From: Brachybacterium saurashtrense
GTDB lineage: Bacteria > Actinomycetota > Actinomycetes > Actinomycetales > Dermabacteraceae
Reading direction: 5' to 3'
Length of the DNA: 64,000 nt
Assembly (NCBI RefSeq): GCF_003355475.1
Contig: NZ_CP031356.1
Location: forward strand, 1,240,001-1,304,000
The notes beneath the pieces are model-generated. The model saw nothing but the letters and a program-made list of their open reading frames with translations, was not told the origin of the DNA and did no database searches. This document shows positions 48,754 to 57,207 of the stretch, piece by piece. Positions within the stretch are counted from its first letter, which is position 1, and the number at the start of each line of letters is the position of its first letter. The position numbers were made by a program, and so were the translations under genes.

Positions 48754-49854
48754 TTACGCCGGCGTGCCGCCGCGTCCCGACCACGGCTCCGGGGCCTGCG
48801 CCGTGGAGTCGCGCACGATCAGGGACGGCTCGATCACCCGCGCCTCCTGGGAGGTCCCGCGCGGGGCGTCCGCTGCGGCGACCACCTCGAGGAGGCGGTT
48901 CGCGGCCACCCTCCCGTACTCGATCGCCGAGCGGCCGATCGCCGTGATCGGCGGGCGGTGGGTGAGGGTGAGGGCGGAGTCCTCGTAGCTCGCCACGGCG
49001 ACGTCCTGCGGGATCCGGCGGCCCGACTCCTCGAGCACGTGACAGCCGGCCAGCGCCATCTCGTCGCTGTCGAAGATGAGCGCGGTGGGCGCGTCCTCGC
49101 GCGCCAGCAGCGCGGCGGTGGCCACCTCCGCGCCGTGGGCGCCGAAGCCGGCGTTCTGCACCACCGGCGCCACGCCCAGCTCCTCGCAGCGGGAGGTGAA
49201 CGCGCGGTCGCGCAGCAGGATGTGCAGGAAGTCCTCGTTGCCGGCCACGCGTGCGATGCGGCGATGGCCGCGCTCGGCGAGATGATCGACGAGCAGCCGG
49301 GTGGCGTGCGCGTCGTCCACGTACACCGACGGCAGGGAGCCGTGATGACCCGGCCCGCCGACCACCAGGGCGGGCAGAGCGAGGTCCTCCAGGGCGGGGA
49401 TGCGCGGATCGTCCTGGCGCAGGTCCACCACGATCACGCCGTCCACGCGGCGCTGGGCGAGCCAGCGGCGGTAGGTGGCGATCTCGGCCTCGGTGGAGTC
49501 GACGATCTTCATCTGCAGGGAGTAGTCGTGCCGGCTGAGCACCTCCTGCAGTCCCGCCACGAACGCGCCGAAGAACGCCTCGGTGCCCAGCACCTCGGCG
49601 GGCCGGGCCAGCACCATGCCCACGGTGAGCACTGGCGCCCCGGCCAGCGCGCGGGCCGCCGGGGATGGCTCCCACTGCAGCTCCCGGGCGATGTCCATGA
49701 TGCGGGCCCTGGTCGCGTCCGAGACGCCGGGGCGGCCGTTGACCGCGAGAGAGACCGCCGCCGAGGTGACCCCGGCGCGCTCGGCGATGTCCGCGATGGT
49801 GACGCGGCGCCCTCGGCCGCTCCCCCGCGGGCGTGACTGCGTGCTGGCGGCCAT
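48754..49854 (-). CDS. LacI family transcriptional regulator
   Basis: 366 aa, ATG at 49854 with GGAGGGG six bases upstream. N-terminal helix-turn-helix and hinge VTIADIAERAGVTSAAVSLA then NGRPGVSDATRARIMDIARE (~19-60), followed by a periplasmic-binding-protein-like domain (VLTVGMVLARPAEVLGTEAF, VDGVIVVDLRQDDPRIPALE, VYVDDAHATRLLVDHLAERG, PTALIFDSDEMALAGCHVLE). The ligand is presumably a sugar but no transport or catabolic genes are nearby, so the targets are unclear. A core AGCGCT, the centre of many LacI-type operators, lies upstream (about 49957-49962). Confidence 0.9.
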   Translation of the reverse strand: MAASTQSRPRGSGRGRRVTIADIAERAGVTSAAVSLAVNGRPGVSDATRARIMDIARELQWEPSPAARALAGAPVLTVGMVLARPAEVLGTEAFFGAFVAGLQEVLSRHDYSLQMKIVDSTEAEIATYRRWLAQRRVDGVIVVDLRQDDPRIPALEDLALPALVVGGPGHHGSLPSVYVDDAHATRLLVDHLAERGHRRIARVAGNEDFLHILLRDRAFTSRCEELGVAPVVQNAGFGAHGAEVATAALLAREDAPTALIFDSDEMALAGCHVLEESGRRIPQDVAVASYEDSALTLTHRPPITAIGRSAIEYGRVAANRLLEVVAAADAPRGTSQEARVIEPSLIVRDSTAQAPEPWSGRGGTPA

Positions 49855-50084
49855 CGTCCACCCCTCCGGGGCCCCGCCCGGAGCGCCCCCAATCGACTGA
49901 ACCGCTACAGTATCCGGTTGCCGGTGGTCACGCGAGTGGTGTGCGAGGTGCGGGAAGCGCTCTGATGCCCCCACGACCGGCGCACGGGGACACACCCCGG
50001 GACGGCGCGCGGAGCACCCACGACGAGCCGTCTCGTCCTCCCGCATCACGGCAGGTCACGGGGTCTGTTCGTGATAGATTCTCA

Positions 50085-50090
50085 CGGCCC
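50085..50090 (+). promoter_or_regulatory. -10 box for tRNA-Met
   Basis: TAGATT, 14 nt before the mature tRNA 5' end, in the 249-bp gap that also holds the divergent LacI promoter. Confidence 0.4.
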
Positions 50091-50103
50091 GCCCCGCGGG
50101 CAC

Positions 50104-50177
50104 GGCCCAGTAGCTCAGCCGGTCAGAGCAGCGGACTCATAATCCGTCGGTCGCGGGTTCAAGCCCCGCCTGGGCTA
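50104..50177 (+). tRNA. tRNA-Met(CAT), elongator type
   Basis: Acceptor GGCCCAG with CTGGGCT (G1-U72 wobble); D arm TAGCTCAGCCGGTCAGAGC; anticodon loop CTCATAA, anticodon CAT; T arm GCGGGTTCAAGCCCCGC. It lacks the three G-C pairs of the initiator anticodon stem, so it is an elongator Met or, less likely, a lysidine-modified tRNA-Ile2. Discriminator A; CCA not encoded. Confidence 0.85.
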
Positions 50178-50242
50178 CCGTCGCCGTGGCGCATCGCCGT
50201 ATCGCGCCGCATGCCACCACCGTCCCGTCGGCCGCCGGCCTG

Positions 50243-52213
50243 TCAGTCCACGCTCGAGCGCAGCGCACGCCGCCGTCCCTGCACCTGGGCCAGCCGCGCC
50301 ATGATCTCCTGGTAGCGCTCGGCGTCGGCGGGATCGGTGCGCTGGAGGCGCTGCTTGAGCACCGAGTACTCCCGGGTGATCGAGAGCTCCGTGAGCCGGT
50401 CCAGCAGGGAGTGCGCGAGCGTCCGCAGCCGTTCCTCGTCGCGGGCAGGAAGGTCCAGGTTCGCGATCTCCACGATGAGCGGGCGCACGGTCTCCCCCGC
50501 GATCTCGAGGACCTGCTCGAGGTAGCGGGCCGGGTGGAGGCTCCCCTCCACCGCGTCCAGCAGGGTGCCGGCGGCGAGCATCACGTCCCACACACCCTGC
50601 AGGGCGGGCACGTGGAACGCGTCGTCCGGCAGGGAGCCCACCTTCTCCGCGTCCAGCAGCTGCGGGGACTGCAGCATCACCGCGAGGGACTGCGTCTCCA
50701 CCTGGCCCACCGGGTCGCGGGGGCTGACCACGTCGGCGAGGCGCGGCGCGGCGATCAGCGGCGGCTCCTCCGCCGTGCCGCCCTGCCCTGCCGCGTCGGC
50801 GCCCGGGCGTGCGGGCTCCGGCCGCGGCCCGGGCCGGCCCTCGCTGCGGGCGGCGTCGTGCACCGCGCGCAGCACCGTGGACTCGTCCATCCCCAGCCAG
50901 CCGGAGAGTCGTCGCGCGTACTCGGGGCGCATCGCCCGGTCGCGGATCCGTGCGACCACGGGCGCGGCCATGCGCAGGGCCGTGACCTGGCCTTCGACGG
51001 TGTCGAGGTCCACCTGGGAGATGGCGGTGCGGATCGCGAACTCGAACAGCGGCCGGCGCGTCTCGATGAGGTCCCGCACGGCCTGGTCCCCCTGGCTGAT
51101 GCGCAGCTCGCAGGGGTCCATCCCGTGGGGCTCCACGGCCACGTAGGTCTGGGCGACGAAGCGCTGGTCCTCCTCGAAGGCGCGCAGGGCGGCCTTCTGC
51201 CCGGCGGCGTCGCCGTCGAAGGTGAACACCACCTCGCCGGCGAGGCCGCGGCCGTCGGTGTTCAGGCGCAGCCCTGCGGAGGGGTTCGAGTCCCCCATCA
51301 CGCGGCGCACGATCTTCACGTGCTCGGCCCCGAAGGCGGTGCCGCAGGAGGCGACGGCGGTGGTGACCCCGGCCAGGTGGGCGGCCATCACGTCGGTGTA
51401 GCCCTCGACCACCACCACCCGGTGCTCGGAGGAGATGGCCTTGCGGGCGATGTCCAGGCCGTACAGCACGCTGGACTTGTGGTAGATCGCGGTCTCGGGG
51501 GTGTTGAGGTACTTGGGGCCCTGATCGGACTCCAGCAGCTTGCGGGCGCCGAAGCCGATGGTGTTGCCGGTGATGTCGCGGATCGGCCACACCAGCCGGC
51601 CGCGGAAGCGGTCGTAGACCCCGCGCCTCCCCTCGGAGACGAGGCCGCTGGCGGTGAGCTCCTCCTCGGTGAAGCCGCGCCCGCGCAGCACGGAGGTGAG
51701 GGAGTCCCAGCCCTCGGGGGCGAAGCCCACGCCGAAGTGGGCGGCCGCCTCCTTGTCGAAGCCGCGCTCGGTGAGGAAGCGTCGCCCCACCTCCGCGGCG
51801 GGGGTGTCGAGCTGCTCGCGGTAGTACTCCTCCGCGATCGCGTGGGCGTCCAGCAGGCGCCGCCGGGTGCCGAAGTCCGGACGGTCGCCGCGGCCCTCCC
51901 CCGCGTCCTCGTACTGCAGCTGGATGCCGTAGCGGCCGGCCAGCAGCTCCACCGCCTCGACGAAGCTGAGGTGGTTGATCTTCTGGACGAAGGAGATCAC
52001 GTCCCCGCCCTCGCCGCAGCCGAAGCAGTGCCAGTGGCCCAGCTGGGGGCGGATGTTGAACGACGGGGTCTTCTCGTCGTGGAACGGGCACAGCCCCTTC
52101 ATCGATCCGATGCCGGCGGTGCGCAGGGTGACGTGCTCGGAGACCACCTCGTCCAGGCGCGCGCGCTCGCGCACCAGGTCCACGTCGGCCCGACGGATCA
52201 GCCCTCTCGCCAC
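50243..52213 (-). CDS. dnaG: DNA primase DnaG
   Basis: Synthesises RNA primers at the fork, 656 aa. N-terminal CHC2 zinc finger GLCPFHDEKTPSFNIRPQLG with HWHCFGCGEGGDVISF; RNA polymerase core with ERGFDKEAAAHFGVGFAPEG and FRGRLVWPIRDITGNTIGFG; Toprim acid motifs VVVVEGYTDVMAAHLAG and VFTFDGDAAGQKAALRAF. The linker at ~445-500 is Pro/Glu/Ala rich; the C-terminal helicase-binding domain follows (QSLAVMLQSPQLLDAEKVG). It lies 4 nt after dgt, in the dusB-dgt-dnaG order typical of actinobacteria. Confidence 0.97.
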   Translation of the reverse strand: MARGLIRRADVDLVRERARLDEVVSEHVTLRTAGIGSMKGLCPFHDEKTPSFNIRPQLGHWHCFGCGEGGDVISFVQKINHLSFVEAVELLAGRYGIQLQYEDAGEGRGDRPDFGTRRRLLDAHAIAEEYYREQLDTPAAEVGRRFLTERGFDKEAAAHFGVGFAPEGWDSLTSVLRGRGFTEEELTASGLVSEGRRGVYDRFRGRLVWPIRDITGNTIGFGARKLLESDQGPKYLNTPETAIYHKSSVLYGLDIARKAISSEHRVVVVEGYTDVMAAHLAGVTTAVASCGTAFGAEHVKIVRRVMGDSNPSAGLRLNTDGRGLAGEVVFTFDGDAAGQKAALRAFEEDQRFVAQTYVAVEPHGMDPCELRISQGDQAVRDLIETRRPLFEFAIRTAISQVDLDTVEGQVTALRMAAPVVARIRDRAMRPEYARRLSGWLGMDESTVLRAVHDAARSEGRPGPRPEPARPGADAAGQGGTAEEPPLIAAPRLADVVSPRDPVGQVETQSLAVMLQSPQLLDAEKVGSLPDDAFHVPALQGVWDVMLAAGTLLDAVEGSLHPARYLEQVLEIAGETVRPLIVEIANLDLPARDEERLRTLAHSLLDRLTELSITREYSVLKQRLQRTDPADAERYQEIMARLAQVQGRRRALRSSVD

Positions 52214-52217
52214 GCGC

Positions 52218-53537
52218 TCAGAGCTCCGAGCCGAGGCCGGGCAGGGGCGTGTCCGCGGCGGTGACGTGCGTGAGGGCGCGATCGAACAGCACCTCGTGCA
52301 GGCGCCGCGCGGTGACGTCGGTGTAGGAGGCGATCTGGTCGATCACCACGCGGCGGCGGCCGTCGTCGTCCCTCGCGCCGTGCCAGAGCTCTGCGAACTG
52401 GGGACTGAGGTACTGGGTGCCGGTGTGCCACAGCCGCGAGTAGAGGTCGCGCAGGATCTCCTCCTGCGCCTCATACACCGGCTGCTGGGAGGCGGAGCTC
52501 ATCACGTACGCGGCGGCGAGACCCTTGAGCACCGCGATCTCGAGGTGCGTCTGCTCGGGCACCACCACGTCCCCGCCGTACCGGGAGATCGGCCCGTCCC
52601 CGTGCGCGGCGCGGGTGGCGGCGATCGCGGAGCGGGTGAAACGGCCGATCAGCTGGCTGGCCATGTCCTTCAGCGCGGCGGCGGAGCGCATGGTGCCGGT
52701 GAAGGAGAGCAGCCAGCTGGGCTCGGCCTCGAGCCGGGCGAGGGCGGCGTCGAGCTCCTCGAGGGACTCGCCGGGCATGTACCAGTCCTGCACCACGTAC
52801 AGCGCGGCGGCGCGCTCCATCGGGTCCTGGAGCTTCCTGAGGTCCAGGGTGAGGCCGGTGATCGCGTCCTCGATGTCGTGGACGGAGTAGGCGATGTCGT
52901 CGGCGAGGTCCATCACCTGCGCCTCGAAGCACTTCCGTCCCGGCACGGCGCCCTCGCGCGCCCACGTGTACACCGCGAGGTCGTCGGCGTAGGCCCCGAA
53001 CTTGGGCGAGGCGGGATCGGGGCCGGCGCCTCGGGTCCAGGGGTACTTGATCGCCGCGTCCACGCAGGCGCGGGTGAGGTTCAGGCCGTAGGGGCGCTGC
53101 TCCCCCACCACCTTCGGCTCCAGCCGGGTGAGCAGGCGCAGGGTCTGGGCGTTGCCCTCGAAGCCGCCGAAGTCCGCCGCGAGATCGTCCAGCACCTTCT
53201 CGCCGTTGTGGCCGAACGGCGGATGGCCGAGATCGTGGGAGAGGCAGGCGGCGTCGACCACGTCCGGGTCGCAGCCGAGCTCCGCACCGATGTCGCGGCC
53301 CACCTGCGCCACCTCGAGCGAGTGGGTGAGCCGGGTGCGCACGAAGTCGTTCGCGCCCGCGCCGAGCACCTGGGTCTTCGCCCCCAGGCGGCGCAGGGCG
53401 GAGGAGTGCAGCACGCGGGCGCGGTCGCGCTGGAACGGGGTGCGGGCCTGGGACTTCGGCGGCTCCGGCACCCAGCGTTCGAGGTCGTGGTCGCTGTACC
53501 CCACAGGCGGCGCGGCGGGCTGGAGGGACGAGGTCAT
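52218..53537 (-). CDS. dgt: Deoxyguanosinetriphosphate triphosphohydrolase-like protein
   Basis: HD-domain hydrolase that cleaves dNTPs to nucleosides and tripolyphosphate; 439 aa. Motifs: FQRDRARVLHSSALRRLGAK, TRLTHSLEVAQVGRDI (His), CLSHDLGHPPFGHNGE (the HD pair and catalytic HGxxG region), and VMDLADDIAYSVHDIEDAI with the last Asp. The N-terminal YSDHDLERWVPEPPKSQART is the family start. It lies between dusB and dnaG with gaps of 3 and 4 nt, so it belongs to one operon with a replication gene. Confidence 0.95.
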   Translation of the reverse strand: MTSSLQPAAPPVGYSDHDLERWVPEPPKSQARTPFQRDRARVLHSSALRRLGAKTQVLGAGANDFVRTRLTHSLEVAQVGRDIGAELGCDPDVVDAACLSHDLGHPPFGHNGEKVLDDLAADFGGFEGNAQTLRLLTRLEPKVVGEQRPYGLNLTRACVDAAIKYPWTRGAGPDPASPKFGAYADDLAVYTWAREGAVPGRKCFEAQVMDLADDIAYSVHDIEDAITGLTLDLRKLQDPMERAAALYVVQDWYMPGESLEELDAALARLEAEPSWLLSFTGTMRSAAALKDMASQLIGRFTRSAIAATRAAHGDGPISRYGGDVVVPEQTHLEIAVLKGLAAAYVMSSASQQPVYEAQEEILRDLYSRLWHTGTQYLSPQFAELWHGARDDDGRRRVVIDQIASYTDVTARRLHEVLFDRALTHVTAADTPLPGLGSEL

Positions 53538-53540
53538 CGC

Positions 53541-54770
53541 TCAGCCCCCCGAGATGTCGAGCTCGGCCTCGTGCAGCCGTTCACGGTGCTCGTCGGTGAG
53601 GGCGCGGGAGTCCATCCAGCCCGTGGGGACGGTGGCGTTGCGCGGGTGGCCGCTGCGCCCGCGAGGACCCTCGACCCCGGCGCCCGGGTAGGGCGCCTCG
53701 AGGTCGAGCTCGGCGAGCTTCGCGTCGAGATCGGCGAGGGACTCCATGGTGGCGAGGCGGCGACGCATCTCCCCTCCCACGGGGTAGCCCTTGAAGTACC
53801 AGGCCACGTGCTTGCGGAGGTCCTTCACGCCGCGGTCCTCGCTCTCGTAGAACTCGGTGAGCAGCTCGGCGTGGCGGCGCAGGATCCGGGCCACGTCCCC
53901 GAGTCCCGGGCGCACGCGCTCGGCGCTGCCGGAGAAGGCGGCGGCGAGATCCGCGAACAGCCAGGGCCGGCCCTGGCAGCCGCGGCCGACGACCACGCCG
54001 TCGGCCCCGGTCTCGTCCATCATCCGCACCGCGTCCTCGGCGCTCCAGATGTCGCCGTTGCCGAGCACGGGGATGTCGGTGACGGTCTGCTTGAGATCGG
54101 CGATGGAGGTCCAGTCGGCGGTGCCGGAGTACTGCTCCTTCACGGTGCGGCCGTGCAGGGAGATGGCCGCGGCGCCCACCTCCTGCGCGATGAGGCCCGC
54201 GTCGCGGTAGGTGAGGTGGTCGTCGTCGACGCCCTTGCGGGTCTTGAGCGTGACGGGCACGTCCCCGGCGGCCTCCACCGCCGCCCGGAGGATGCGCGTG
54301 AACAGCTCGTCCTTCCAGGGCAGCACGCCGCCGCCCCCGCGACGGGTCACCTTGGGGACGGGGCAGCCGAAGTTGAGGTCGAGGTGGTCGGCGCCGTCGC
54401 GCTCCAGGATCATCTCCACCGAACGGCGCACCACCGCGGGATCCACGCCGTACAGCTGCACCGAGCGGGGACGCTCGCGCTCCGCCATCCGCAGCAGGCG
54501 CCACGACTCTCGGTGGTCCTCGAGCAGGGCGCGCGTGGTGACCATCTCGGTGGGGAACAGCCCGCCGTCGTCCGCGCTGTGCAGCGCGCCGAACTCGCGG
54601 CACAGCACCCGGAAGGCCATGTTGGTCACGCCCGCCATCGGGGCGAGCATCACCGGGGTGTCCACGGTGAGGTTCCCGATGGTGAGGGGTCGCCGAGGCA
54701 CCTCCGTGCCGTGACCGGGGGCGGAGGTCGGGGCGGGGGCACCGGGCGGGGCGTCGTTCAGAAGGGTCAT
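53541..54770 (-). CDS. dusB: tRNA-dihydrouridine synthase DusB (NifR3 family)
   Basis: FMN enzyme that reduces uridines in tRNA D loops, 409 aa. Core motifs: VMLAPMAGVTNMAFRVLCRE, VQLYGVDPAVVRRSVEMILE, DLNFGCPVPKVTRRGGGG with the catalytic Cys, VTLKTRKGVDDDHLTY, ISLHGRTVKEQYSG, VLGNGDIWSAEDAVRMM and VVVGRGCQGRPWLFADL. The C-terminal ~70 residues form the helical tRNA-binding part with a basic RGRSGHPRNA stretch. First gene of dusB-dgt-dnaG. The 233-bp gap upstream (54771-55003) contains only GC-rich repeats, no gene that I can support. Confidence 0.95.
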   Translation of the reverse strand: MTLLNDAPPGAPAPTSAPGHGTEVPRRPLTIGNLTVDTPVMLAPMAGVTNMAFRVLCREFGALHSADDGGLFPTEMVTTRALLEDHRESWRLLRMAERERPRSVQLYGVDPAVVRRSVEMILERDGADHLDLNFGCPVPKVTRRGGGGVLPWKDELFTRILRAAVEAAGDVPVTLKTRKGVDDDHLTYRDAGLIAQEVGAAAISLHGRTVKEQYSGTADWTSIADLKQTVTDIPVLGNGDIWSAEDAVRMMDETGADGVVVGRGCQGRPWLFADLAAAFSGSAERVRPGLGDVARILRRHAELLTEFYESEDRGVKDLRKHVAWYFKGYPVGGEMRRRLATMESLADLDAKLAELDLEAPYPGAGVEGPRGRSGHPRNATVPTGWMDSRALTDEHRERLHEAELDISGG

Positions 54771-55003
54771 CGTCCTCGGATTGTCCCATCACCGGCGCCG
54801 CCATGGGAGGAGGCGGGGTGGTGATGTGCGTCGGCCGGGGTGGGGAGGAGCGGTGCGGTGCCATGGGGCGGAGCACCGCGGCGCCGCGGCACCGGCGGGT
54901 GCGGGCGCTTGGTCCCTGCGTCGCGCGCCGTGCGCGCGGGAGAATGGGGCATCGGCGCACAGTCCGCCCCGCGCCGACCGGCATCGCCTGAAGGAGGCGT
55001 GAG

Positions 55004-56044
55004 ATGACCGCACCAGCACCCGCCACCCGGACGGCGCCCCGGATCGGCGTCGTCGCCCAGGTGGAGTACGCGGGCCTCGACGACGGCCGCGCGCTGTTCC
55101 TCACCGCGGAGGAGCTCGGCTACGACGTCGGCTACGTCCGCGTGCGGCACCTGCAGAACTCCCTCGCCTCCCCGCTGCTGTTCCTGGCCGCGCTGGGCCG
55201 GGACACCTCGCGGATCCAGCTGGGCACCGCCGTGATCCCGCTGCGCTTCGAGAACGCGGGCCGGCTCGCGGAGGACCTCGCCACGGCGGATCTCCTCACC
55301 GGCGGCAGGCTTCGGCCCGGACTCGGCTCCGGCTATTCCGCGCACGACGCGATCTACGCCCGCGCCTTCGGCGCACTGCCCGGGGACCGCGCCGAGCACG
55401 TGGACCGGGTGCTGCACGATCTGCTCTCCTTCCTGGACGGCGAGATCGTCGCGGGCGCGGATCGCCACATCGAGGAGGTCGACCCCGGCAGCCCGCTGCG
55501 GATCCAGCCGCAGGCCCCCGGGCTGCGGGAGCGTCTCGCCTACGGCGCCGCCAGCCCGGTGCGGGCGGCGATGGCCGGCCACGCCGGCCTGGGCCTGCAG
55601 CTGGCGACCATGGCGCCCGACGACGGCTCGGGCCGCTCCTTCGAGCAGCTGCAGCTGGAGGCGCTGGAGGCGTACCGGGAGGCGTCCCGGGCCGCGGGCC
55701 ACGGAGAAGGGCACGTGATGGTCTCCCGCCAGATGCTGCCCGTACGCACCGAGGAGGAGCTCGAGCGGTACGTCACCCTCATCCCGCGCGAGCGCACCGC
55801 CGAGCCAGGGCTCGGCGACGAGCACCGCGCACCGGAGATCGCCGGGCACGATGCGGTCTACTCCCGGGTGGTGATCGACGACCCGGGCACCGTGGCCCAG
55901 GCGCTGCTGGCCGACGCCGTGGTGCAGGCGGCCGACGAGATCGCCCTGGTACTCCCGTTCGGCGCCCCGGCCGCGGACCAGCGGGAGATGCTGGGCACCT
56001 TCGCGGACCTGGTCGTCCCGCACCTGCTCACCGGGATCGTGTGA
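55004..56044 (+). CDS. LLM-class (luciferase-like) flavin-dependent oxidoreductase
   Basis: 346 aa, ATG with AAGGAGG seven bases upstream. TIM-barrel of the bacterial luciferase superfamily: YDVGYVRVRHLQNSLASPLL, ALGRDTSRIQLGTAVIPLRF, NAGRLAEDLATADLLTGGRL, RPGLGSGYSAHDAIYARAFG, and the ending FGAPAADQREMLGTFADLVV (upstream of a typical C-terminal helix). Flavin (FMN or F420) and substrate cannot be settled. The distinctive QVEYAGLDDGRALFLTAEEL start fits the CE1758-type subfamily found in actinobacteria. It is followed by the XRE regulator on the same strand. Confidence 0.87.
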   Translation: MTAPAPATRTAPRIGVVAQVEYAGLDDGRALFLTAEELGYDVGYVRVRHLQNSLASPLLFLAALGRDTSRIQLGTAVIPLRFENAGRLAEDLATADLLTGGRLRPGLGSGYSAHDAIYARAFGALPGDRAEHVDRVLHDLLSFLDGEIVAGADRHIEEVDPGSPLRIQPQAPGLRERLAYGAASPVRAAMAGHAGLGLQLATMAPDDGSGRSFEQLQLEALEAYREASRAAGHGEGHVMVSRQMLPVRTEEELERYVTLIPRERTAEPGLGDEHRAPEIAGHDAVYSRVVIDDPGTVAQALLADAVVQAADEIALVLPFGAPAADQREMLGTFADLVVPHLLTGIV

Positions 56045-56077
56045 CCGCGTGCCGCCGGTGCGACGGACTGCCTCGGT

Positions 56078-56092
56078 TCCGCCCAGAGCGGA
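56078..56092 (+). promoter_or_regulatory. Candidate ClgR/PopR-type box upstream of the XRE gene
   Basis: TCCGC-N5-GCGGA is a perfect inverted repeat, preceded by GT, 41 nt before the regulator's ATG. It resembles the GTTCGC-N5-GCG pattern I recall for ClgR sites in Streptomyces, with one inserted C. Such half-sites are frequent in GC-rich DNA, so confidence is low. Confidence 0.25.
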
Positions 56093-56132
56093 GGCGCGGG
56101 CGGTCCCCGGCGGGGCGGCGTAGGTTCGGGCC

Positions 56133-56627
56133 ATGGAGAGCCACGACACCCGGGACCGGACATCCCGCCCGCTCGGTGCGCCGTCGCGGAGCGCGGGCCC
56201 GAGCGTCGCACCGCTGCTGCGGGAGCTGCTCGGCGACCGTCTGCGCCGCGAGCGCCGACGGCAGGGCCGCACCCTCGCCGAGGTGGCGCGCCGGGCCGGG
56301 ATGAGCATGCAGCACCTCTCGGACGTGGAGCGGGGACGCAAGGATCCCTCCTCCGAGCTGCTGGCCGCGGTGCTCGGCGCCCTCGGGGTCGCCCTGCCCG
56401 ATCTGCTGGGGCAGGTCGCCGCACAGGGGTCGGCCGCGCACAGACCCGCGGCCGACGGCGCTCTCCACTCGGGCCGAGGCCGGGTGCTGGACCTCACGGC
56501 GCCGCGCCGCAGCGCCCCGCCCCCGGGGACCGACCGTCGCGGGCCGGGGCAGGGCGGCGCGAGCGCCCCCGCACCCGCCCGCTCCCCCGGCCCGCACGGC
56601 ACGGTCAGGCTGCTCGCGGCCGCCTGA
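56133..56627 (+). CDS. XRE-family regulator resembling PopR/ClgR, with ssrA-like C-terminus
   Basis: 164 aa. One Cro/C1-type helix-turn-helix at ~31-90: LGDRLRRERRRQGRTLAEVA, RRAGMSMQHLSDVERGRKDP and SSELLAAVLGALGVALPDLL. This is the conserved part of ClgR/PopR, the activators of clp genes in Streptomyces and Corynebacterium. The remainder is a disordered Pro/Ala/Gly/Arg tail ending GTVRLLAAA. A terminal Leu-Ala-Ala is the degron of ssrA tags, and PopR and ClgR of Streptomyces are known ClpP substrates through C-terminal alanines. The gene converges on the clpP pair and overlaps the last 23 bp of the neighbouring clpP (56605-56627). Confidence 0.85.
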   Translation: MESHDTRDRTSRPLGAPSRSAGPSVAPLLRELLGDRLRRERRRQGRTLAEVARRAGMSMQHLSDVERGRKDPSSELLAAVLGALGVALPDLLGQVAAQGSAAHRPAADGALHSGRGRVLDLTAPRRSAPPPGTDRRGPGQGGASAPAPARSPGPHGTVRLLAAA

Positions 56628-57207
56628 GCAGCACCTCGTCGGCGATCCCGTAGTCGACGGCCGCCTGCGCGTCCAGCACCCGTTCGCGCTCCAGGTCTCC
56701 CCGCACGGCGTGCCGGTCCTGCCCGGTGTGCTCGGCGAGCAGGCCCTCCACGGTGCCGCGCAGCCGCTCCACCTCCTCGGTGGCGAGGATCAGATCCGGC
56801 ACCGCACCGCGTCCCTGCGCCTGGAGCGGATGCAGCACCACCCTCGTGTGCGGCAGCACCCAGCGCATCCCCGGCGTGCCCGCGGCGAGCAGCAGCACGG
56901 GCGCGGCGACGACCTGCCCGATGCAGGTGACCGCCACCCGGCTGCGGACGAAGGCGAGGGTGTCGTAGAGGGCCAGCACCTCCTGCACGTCCCCGCCCGG
57001 GGAGTTGAGGTAGAGATGGATCGGCGCGTCGGCGGCGTCGTTCTCCAGGTGCAGGATCTGGGCGATCGCCGTGTTCGCGACGCCGTCGTCGATCGGCGTG
57101 CCCACGTAGACGATCCGGTCGCTGAGCAGCCGGGAGAAGACGTCCGCGCTGCGCTCCGCGCCGGTGCGGGTGCGCTCGATGACCGAGGGGATGGTGTAGC
57201 CGCTCAT
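56605..57207 (-). CDS. clpP: ClpP-family subunit lacking the catalytic serine
   Basis: 200 aa, full-length ClpP fold: LLSDRIVYVGTPIDDGVANT, HLENDAADAPIHLYLNSPGG, LALYDTLAFVRSRVAVTCIG, YGIADEVLLR. The catalytic region reads IGQVVAAPVLLLAAG where active enzymes have GQAASMGA, so the nucleophile Ser is Ala101. His126 is kept (TRVVLHPL), while the third triad residue in ERER is Glu175, not Asp. The Met after the Ser is also lost. It should therefore be a non-catalytic ring subunit, comparable to plastid ClpR. It overlaps the active clpP by 4 nt, so the two are co-translated and may form mixed rings. Confidence 0.9.
   Translation of the reverse strand: MSGYTIPSVIERTRTGAERSADVFSRLLSDRIVYVGTPIDDGVANTAIAQILHLENDAADAPIHLYLNSPGGDVQEVLALYDTLAFVRSRVAVTCIGQVVAAPVLLLAAGTPGMRWVLPHTRVVLHPLQAQGRGAVPDLILATEEVERLRGTVEGLLAEHTGQDRHAVRGDLERERVLDAQAAVDYGIADEVLLRRPRAA

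Noticed and set aside
50104-50177. Initiator tRNA for the CAT anticodon gene
   Set aside because: The anticodon stem lacks three consecutive G-C pairs and the D and acceptor arms do not show initiator features; elongator Met fits better.
54803-54991. 62-codon plus-strand frame in the dusB upstream gap
   Set aside because: Preceded by G-rich sequence that mimics a ribosome site, but the product is Gly/Arg-rich with no plausible fold.
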